From Streptomyces sp. ISL-96 (GTDB taxonomy: Bacteria; Actinomycetota; Actinomycetes; Streptomycetales; Streptomycetaceae): a DNA stretch of 64,000 nt. How positions within the stretch are numbered: the stretch's first letter is position 1; every line of letters begins with the position of its first letter. The stretch is from assembly GCF_018614035.1 (NCBI RefSeq), contig NZ_JAGGPA010000048.1:1-64000 (forward strand), given 5' to 3'. The notes under the pieces are model-generated. The model worked only from the letters and a program-made list of their open reading frames with translations. It did not search any database and was not told the origin of the DNA. Below, one piece after another: positions 60,150 to 64,000 of this stretch. The translations under genes were made by a program, and so were the position numbers.

Positions 60150-61477
60150 CGCACAACCTCCGGGGCAACTCGCGCGGTACGGACGAAGCGCACCCGCTCC
60201 GCGCGGTAGCGATGCACCTGCCGTACGGACAGCCGCCAGCCGGGCAGTTCGGCGCGGTCGCCGGGAGCGGGGATGCGCCCCAGCAGGTCGGCGACGAGCC
60301 CGGCCACGGTTTCGTACGGCCCCTCGGGTACTTCGAGGCCTATGCGGCGCAGGGTGAGGACCCGGCAGCTGCCGTCCGCGTCCCAGGCCGGATGGCCGTC
60401 CTCGGCGGGCGCGGCGGCCAGTTCCGGCCGCTGGGCGCCCTCGTCGTGCTCGTCCCTGACCTCTCCGACGAGCTCCTCGACGATGTCCTCCAGGGTGACC
60501 ACCCCGGCCGTACCGCCGTATTCGTCGACGACCACGGCGATGGGCTGCTCGCTGCGCAGCCGGTCGAGGAGCTGCTGCACGGGCAGGGTCTCCGGGACCC
60601 TCAGCGGCGGTACGGCGACCCTGGTCACCGGGGTCCGCAGGCGTTCGTGCACCGGCACGGCGAGCGCGTCCTTGAGGTGGACCATGCCGACGATCTCGTC
60701 GATGCGCTCCCGGTAGACGGGGAAGCGCGAGAGGCCGGTGGCACGGGTGAGGTTGAGTACGTCGGCGGCGGTCGCGGAGGACTGGAGGGCGCTGACCTTC
60801 ACGCGCGGCGTCATGACGTGCTGCGCGGTGAGTCCGCCGAGGGAGAGCGTCCGTACGAACAGATCGGCGGTGTCCTGTTCGAGGGCGCCGGCCCGCGCCG
60901 AGTGATGGGCGAGCGAGACGAGTTCGCCCGGGGTGCGGGCGGAGGCCAGCTCGTCGGTGGGCTCGACGCCCAGCATCCGTACGAGCCGGTTGGCGACCGC
61001 GTTGAGCAGGGAGATAACCGGGCGGAAGACGGTGGAGAAGAGGTGCTGCGGTCCGGCGACGAAGCGCGCGACCTGCAACGGGCGGGAGACGGCCCAGTTC
61101 TTCGGGACGAGCTCGCCGATCACCATCTGGACGGCGGATGCGAGCAGCATGCCGACCATGACGGAGACGCCGGGGACAGCCCCTTCGGGTATGCCGACTG
61201 CCGTGAAGGGACCGGACAGCAGGTGGGCCAGCGCGGGCTGGGCCAGCATGCCGACCACCAGCGAGGTGATGGTGATGCCGAGCTGGGTTCCGGAGAGCTG
61301 GAAGGACAGCTCGCGCAGCGCTGATACGACGGTGCGGGCCCGCCGGTCGCCTTCGGCGGCGGCGCGCTCGGCGTCCTGCTTCTCGACGGTGACCAGGCCG
61401 AATTCGGCGGCCACGAAGAAACCGTTGGCGAGGATCAGGAGGAATGCCGCGGCGAGCAGCAGGAGGGGGATGGTCAT
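60146..61477 (-). CDS. CBS-domain membrane protein (CorC/HlyC-type), first copy
   Basis: 443 residues: DUF21 domain with ILANGFFVAAEFGLVTVEK and IGELVPKNWAVSRP, two CBS domains (FPVYRERIDEIVGMVHLKDAL; AVVVDEYGGTAGVVTLEDIVEELVGEV) and a C-terminal CorC_HlyC domain (GYETVAGLVADLLGR-like: PYETVAGLVADLLGRIPAPGD). Paralogue of the next gene; the tandem pair is typical of actinobacteria. The membrane part exports or imports divalent cations in related proteins, but the substrate here is not known. The pair overlaps by four bases. Confidence 0.93.
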   Translation of the reverse strand: MTIPLLLLAAAFLLILANGFFVAAEFGLVTVEKQDAERAAAEGDRRARTVVSALRELSFQLSGTQLGITITSLVVGMLAQPALAHLLSGPFTAVGIPEGAVPGVSVMVGMLLASAVQMVIGELVPKNWAVSRPLQVARFVAGPQHLFSTVFRPVISLLNAVANRLVRMLGVEPTDELASARTPGELVSLAHHSARAGALEQDTADLFVRTLSLGGLTAQHVMTPRVKVSALQSSATAADVLNLTRATGLSRFPVYRERIDEIVGMVHLKDALAVPVHERLRTPVTRVAVPPLRVPETLPVQQLLDRLRSEQPIAVVVDEYGGTAGVVTLEDIVEELVGEVRDEHDEGAQRPELAAAPAEDGHPAWDADGSCRVLTLRRIGLEVPEGPYETVAGLVADLLGRIPAPGDRAELPGWRLSVRQVHRYRAERVRFVRTARVAPEVVR

Positions 61478-61607
61478 GCCGCCGCCTCGGAGAAATCAGA
61501 ACAAGGGGCGGCGCAGGTATTGCCGGACGATCCGTCCATTGCTGGAGGGAGTCACTCCTCGGGTCGCAGGTACTCCGCGGGCCGATGGAGCGCCCTGAGT
61601 GCGGAGC

Positions 61608-61626
61608 GCGGCGCCCTCGGCGCCGC
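61608..61626. terminator. Hairpin downstream of PH-domain gene
   Basis: GCGGCGCC-CTC-GGCGCCGC, 8-bp perfect stem, 43 bases after the stop of the PH-domain gene and before the hemolysin-like genes. It probably ends the rib-his transcript. Confidence 0.65.
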
Positions 61627-61668
61627 CTTCCACAGAGTAAACGGGACCGTGCCCGGTCGGGCAGGGGC

Positions 61669-62121
61669 TCAGCCGGTGTGTGGGCCGGTGCCGCGGGATT
61701 CCGCGAGGGCGCGCAGGGCGCGGGCGTCGCGGATGGCCTGCTGCTTGGCGACACCGGGCTGGATGCCGAGGGCCGGGAGGCTGGTGCCGTCGCTGAGGTC
61801 GAGGAAGACCCAGGCGTCACCGGGGCGCAGGTTGACCCGTACGATCTCGGCCCACTCCAGCCTGCGCTTGGTGGTCAGGTTGACCACGGTGACACCGGCC
61901 TCGTCGGCGACGACCTTGGGGCGGCTCAGCAGCAGCAGTACGCCGAAGAGCAGCAGCGCGGTGAAGATGAAGCTGACCCGCTCCCCGGCGCTGAGCGTTT
62001 CGAGGAGCAGGGCGACCGCGGTGATGACGCCGAACATCGCCACTCCGACGGTCAGGAGGACGGCCCGGGTGCGGGTCGGCCGGAAGGTGACCGGCAGGGT
62101 GGGGAGTTCGGGCTGTGACAC
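61669..62121 (-). CDS. PH-domain membrane protein
   Basis: 150 residues: two helices at about 20-39 and 49-67 (AVLLTVGVAMFGVITAVALLL; FIFTALLLFGVLLLLS), then a bacterial PH-domain-like part (VVADEAGVTVVNLTTKRRLEWAEIVRV). Function unknown. GTG 62121 has AGGAACG upstream. It lies 40 bases after hisG and probably belongs to that transcript. Confidence 0.88.
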   Translation of the reverse strand: MSQPELPTLPVTFRPTRTRAVLLTVGVAMFGVITAVALLLETLSAGERVSFIFTALLLFGVLLLLSRPKVVADEAGVTVVNLTTKRRLEWAEIVRVNLRPGDAWVFLDLSDGTSLPALGIQPGVAKQQAIRDARALRALAESRGTGPHTG

Positions 62122-62161
62122 GGCGGTCGCGTTCCTTCGAAAGGCTCGGTGGCTCGGTGGT

Positions 62162-63019
62162 TCAGAGGCGGCAGGCGTGGATGGCCGTGGTGAGGATGGC
62201 GCGGGCGCCGAGCTCGTACAGGTCGTCCATGACGCGCTGGGACTCCTTGGCCGGGACCATCGAGCGGACGGCGACCCAGCCCTCGTTGTGCAGCGGCGAG
62301 ATGGTCGGCGACTCCAGGCCCGGGGTGAGGGCGACGGCCGCTTCGAGGTGCTCGGCGCGGCAGTCGTAGTCCATCATCACGTAGCTGCGGGCGACCAGGA
62401 CGCCCTGGAGACGCCGCAGGAACTGCGCCACCTTCGGGTCGACGGCCTCCTCGGCGGAGACGCCCGTACGCCGGATGACGACCGCCTCGGACTTCATGAT
62501 CGGCTCGCCGATCACTTCGAGGCCCGCGTTGCGCAGGCTGGTGCCGGTCTCGACGACGTCGGCGATGACCTGCGCGACGCCCAGCTCGATGGCGGTCTCG
62601 ACCGCGCCGTCCAGGTGGACGACGGCGGCGTCGATGCCCTCGTCGGCGAGGTGCTTGGCGACGATGCCCTCGTAGGAGGTGGCCACCGTCATGCCGCCGA
62701 AGTCCTTGACACCGGTCGCGGTGCCGGGCTTGGTGGCGTAACGGAAGGTGGATCGGGCGAAGCCGAGCTGAAGGATCTCCTCGGCGTTCGCGCCGGAGTC
62801 GAGCAGCAGGTCACGCCCGGTGATGCCGATGTCGAGGCGGCCGGAGCTCACGTAGATCGCGATGTCGCGGGGCCGCAGGTAGAAGAACTCGACCTCGTTC
62901 TCGGGGTCGACGAGGCGGAGCTCTTTCGACTCCTTGCGCTGCTGGTAACCGGCCTCATGGAGCATCTCCGACGCAGGTCCGGAGAGGGAGCCCTTGTTCG
63001 GGATGGCGATGCGCAGCAT
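62162..63019 (-). CDS. hisG: ATP phosphoribosyltransferase, long form
   Basis: Catalyses the first step of histidine synthesis (ATP plus PRPP to phosphoribosyl-ATP). 285 residues, the long form with a C-terminal regulatory domain that senses histidine. Catalytic parts begin MLRIAIPNKGSLSGPASEML and include DIGITGRDLLLDSGA and DVVETGTSLRNAGLEVI (the PRPP loop). PTISPLHNEGWVAVRSMVP belongs to the regulatory part. Preceded by hisE 63 bases upstream in the same direction. Confidence 0.97.
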   Translation of the reverse strand: MLRIAIPNKGSLSGPASEMLHEAGYQQRKESKELRLVDPENEVEFFYLRPRDIAIYVSSGRLDIGITGRDLLLDSGANAEEILQLGFARSTFRYATKPGTATGVKDFGGMTVATSYEGIVAKHLADEGIDAAVVHLDGAVETAIELGVAQVIADVVETGTSLRNAGLEVIGEPIMKSEAVVIRRTGVSAEEAVDPKVAQFLRRLQGVLVARSYVMMDYDCRAEHLEAAVALTPGLESPTISPLHNEGWVAVRSMVPAKESQRVMDDLYELGARAILTTAIHACRL

Positions 63020-63082
63020 GAGGTCTGGTTCCTTCTGTGCGGTGAGAGTAATCGTACGTAAACGAGAAGAAAGGGGTGCAGC

Positions 63083-63355
63083 TCAGAGGTGGGCGTAGAC
63101 GTCGTCGAGCGAGATCCCGCGGGCGACCATCATCACCTGGACGTGGTACAGCAGCTGCGAGATCTCCTCGGCGGCGGCTTCCTTGCCCTCGTACTCGGCG
63201 GCCATCCAGACCTCGGCGGCCTCCTCGACGATCTTCTTGCCGATCGTGTGCACACCCTTGTCCACCAGCTCGGCGGTGCGGGAGGTGGAGGGGTCGCCGT
63301 TGGCGGCCTTGAGCTGGAGCTCCGCGAAGAGCTCTTCGAAGGTTTTGTTGGCCAT
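63083..63355 (-). CDS. hisE: Phosphoribosyl-ATP diphosphatase
   Basis: 90 residues. Hydrolyses phosphoribosyl-ATP to phosphoribosyl-AMP, the second histidine step. The MazG-like all-helical motif is intact: KKIVEEAAEVWMAAEY with the EExxE metal site, then ISQLLYHVQVMM. ATG 63355 (MANKTFEELFAEL) is the usual start. It sits between ribH and hisG. Confidence 0.97.
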   Translation of the reverse strand: MANKTFEELFAELQLKAANGDPSTSRTAELVDKGVHTIGKKIVEEAAEVWMAAEYEGKEAAAEEISQLLYHVQVMMVARGISLDDVYAHL

Positions 63356-63390
63356 GATGGTCCTAAGAGTACGGGGTTGCCCGCTGCCAC

Positions 63391-63876
63391 TCAGCGCCAG
63401 GGTTCGGCGACCGTGCGCAGCGTGGTAGCGGTGGCGACGGCGGCGGTGACCGCCTCGTGGCCCTTGTCCTCGTTCGAGCCTTCGATTCCCGCCCGGTCCA
63501 GGGCCTGCTCCTCGGTGTCGCAGGTCAGGACGCCGAAGCCGATGGGGACGCCGGTGTCGACGGAGACCTGGGCCAGGCCGTTGGTGACGCCCTGGCACAC
63601 GTACTCGAAGTGGGGGGTTCCGCCGCGGATGACGACGCCCAGGGCGACGATCGCGTCGTAGCCGCGGCCCGCGAGGACCTTGGCGACGACGGGGAGCTCG
63701 AAGCTGCCGGGGACCCGCAGGACGGTCGGCTCGTCGATGCCCAGCTCGTGGAGGGCGCGCAGCGCGCCGTTGACGAGGCCGTCCATGACCTTCTCGTGCC
63801 ACTGGGCCGCGATCACCGCCACCCGGAGGTCGCCGCAGTTCTTCACGCTCAGTTCGGGTGCGCCCTTGCCGCTCAC
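63391..63876 (-). CDS. ribH: 6,7-dimethyl-8-ribityllumazine synthase
   Basis: 161 residues. Condenses 5-amino-6-ribitylaminouracil with dihydroxybutanone phosphate in riboflavin synthesis. The family pattern is complete: VPGSFELPVVAKVL, ALGVVIRGGTPHFEYVC (catalytic His in GTPHFEY) and PIGFGVLTCDTEEQALDRAG. ATG start at 63876. The ribBA end lies 30 bases upstream. Confidence 0.97.
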   Translation of the reverse strand: MSGKGAPELSVKNCGDLRVAVIAAQWHEKVMDGLVNGALRALHELGIDEPTVLRVPGSFELPVVAKVLAGRGYDAIVALGVVIRGGTPHFEYVCQGVTNGLAQVSVDTGVPIGFGVLTCDTEEQALDRAGIEGSNEDKGHEAVTAAVATATTLRTVAEPWR

Positions 63877-63906
63877 GCGTTCTCTCCTTCGAGGTTTGTT
63901 ACGGAG

Positions 63907-64000
63907 TTACTGGTTGCCGCAGGTGGAGGCTGAGGTGCCGTCCAGCCACGGAAGGTCGTGCCCCATCCGGTCCCGCTTGGTCCGCAGGTACCGGAGGTTG
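63907..64000 (-). CDS. ribBA: RibBA C-terminus (partial)
   Basis: Only the last 30 codons are in the window. They read NLRYLRTKRDRMGHDL and end in CGNQ then TAA. The YLRTKRDRMGHDL segment is the GTP cyclohydrolase II end of the bifunctional riboflavin enzyme in Streptomyces. The gene continues beyond the right edge. Position before ribH supports the call. Confidence 0.85.
   Translation of the reverse strand, partial: NLRYLRTKRDRMGHDLPWLDGTSASTCGNQ

Noticed and set aside
1..64000. CRISPR arrays, tRNA/rRNA genes, IS elements, prophage, attachment sites
   Set aside because: Nothing with the needed repeats, cloverleaf or transposase features was seen by eye. A dedicated tRNA search could still find one.
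1..64000. Long open frames antisense to real genes, some above 700 codons
   Set aside because: They are shadows caused by high GC: in each case the opposite strand carries recognisable domains and ribosome-binding sites.

Overview
The window is high-GC DNA with GTG/ATG starts, dense coding on both strands, only two in-frame TTA codons among the genes called, and several Streptomyces-specific genes: crr-ptsI with a DasR-type operator, smeA-sffA, rbpA with a SigR-type promoter, a conservon, and DUF6230/DUF6114. It is chromosomal DNA of a Streptomyces or very close relative. Order and content resemble the S. coelicolor core from crr (SCO1390) to the his/rib cluster (about SCO1440). I recognise only some anchor genes, and no database comparison was run. 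No tRNA, rRNA, CRISPR array, insertion sequence or prophage was seen.

Layout. 0-3.6 kb: PTS genes crr and ptsI, then an unknown gene. 3.7-12 kb: acetoacetyl-CoA synthetase-like ligase, a divergent GH31-like protein, NUDIX hydrolase, secreted VanX-like dipeptidase, DUF962 protein, glycerol kinase. 11.9-16 kb: a four-gene conservon (sensor kinase-like, roadblock, DUF742, GTPase). 17-24.6 kb: an operon for an SMC-like ATPase and two accessory proteins that looks like a condensin of the MksBEF/JetABC type without the nuclease subunit, plus a tiny ORF nested between two of the genes. 24.7-33.6 kb: a 5-oxoproline/D-glutamate catabolic locus (GntR regulator, MFS importer, D-glutamate cyclase-like protein, PxpA/B/C, fused OplAH-type oxoprolinase). 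34-36 kb: HEAT-repeat and ankyrin proteins. 36.3-38.1 kb: smeA-sffA, a sporulation-septum pair. 38-42.6 kb: MocR regulator, YczE-like membrane protein, GDPD, MFS transporter. 42.9-45 kb: rbpA, fxsA, ppm. 45-52.8 kb: amidohydrolase with Lrp regulator, then a lipid-like catabolic group (phosphotransferase, lipocalin-like protein, acyl-CoA dehydrogenase, TetR). 52.9-56 kb: DUF6230-DUF6114 pair and a Tat-exported C39-like peptidase. 56-59 kb: uridine kinase-like protein and a TPR-AAA ATPase. 59-61.5 kb: two CBS-domain membrane proteins. 61.7-64 kb: a PH-domain gene, hisG, hisE, ribH and the end of ribBA, cut by the window edge.

How genes work together. Three metabolic modules are visible: PTS signalling and sugar entry (crr-ptsI, DasR-type site), 5-oxoproline use behind a GntR switch with a strong inverted-repeat operator, and riboflavin/histidine synthesis. 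Envelope and development functions (ppm, smeA-sffA, conservon, VanX-like peptidase) are spread between them. The points most worth a second look are the orphan condensin-like operon with an altered Walker B motif and a perfectly nested small ORF, a GH31 protein with both catalytic aspartates replaced, an SffA ATPase domain whose P-loop lysine is replaced, a candidate small RNA before the TPR-AAA gene, and a recurrent 14-bp palindrome that includes one perfect 26-bp copy.
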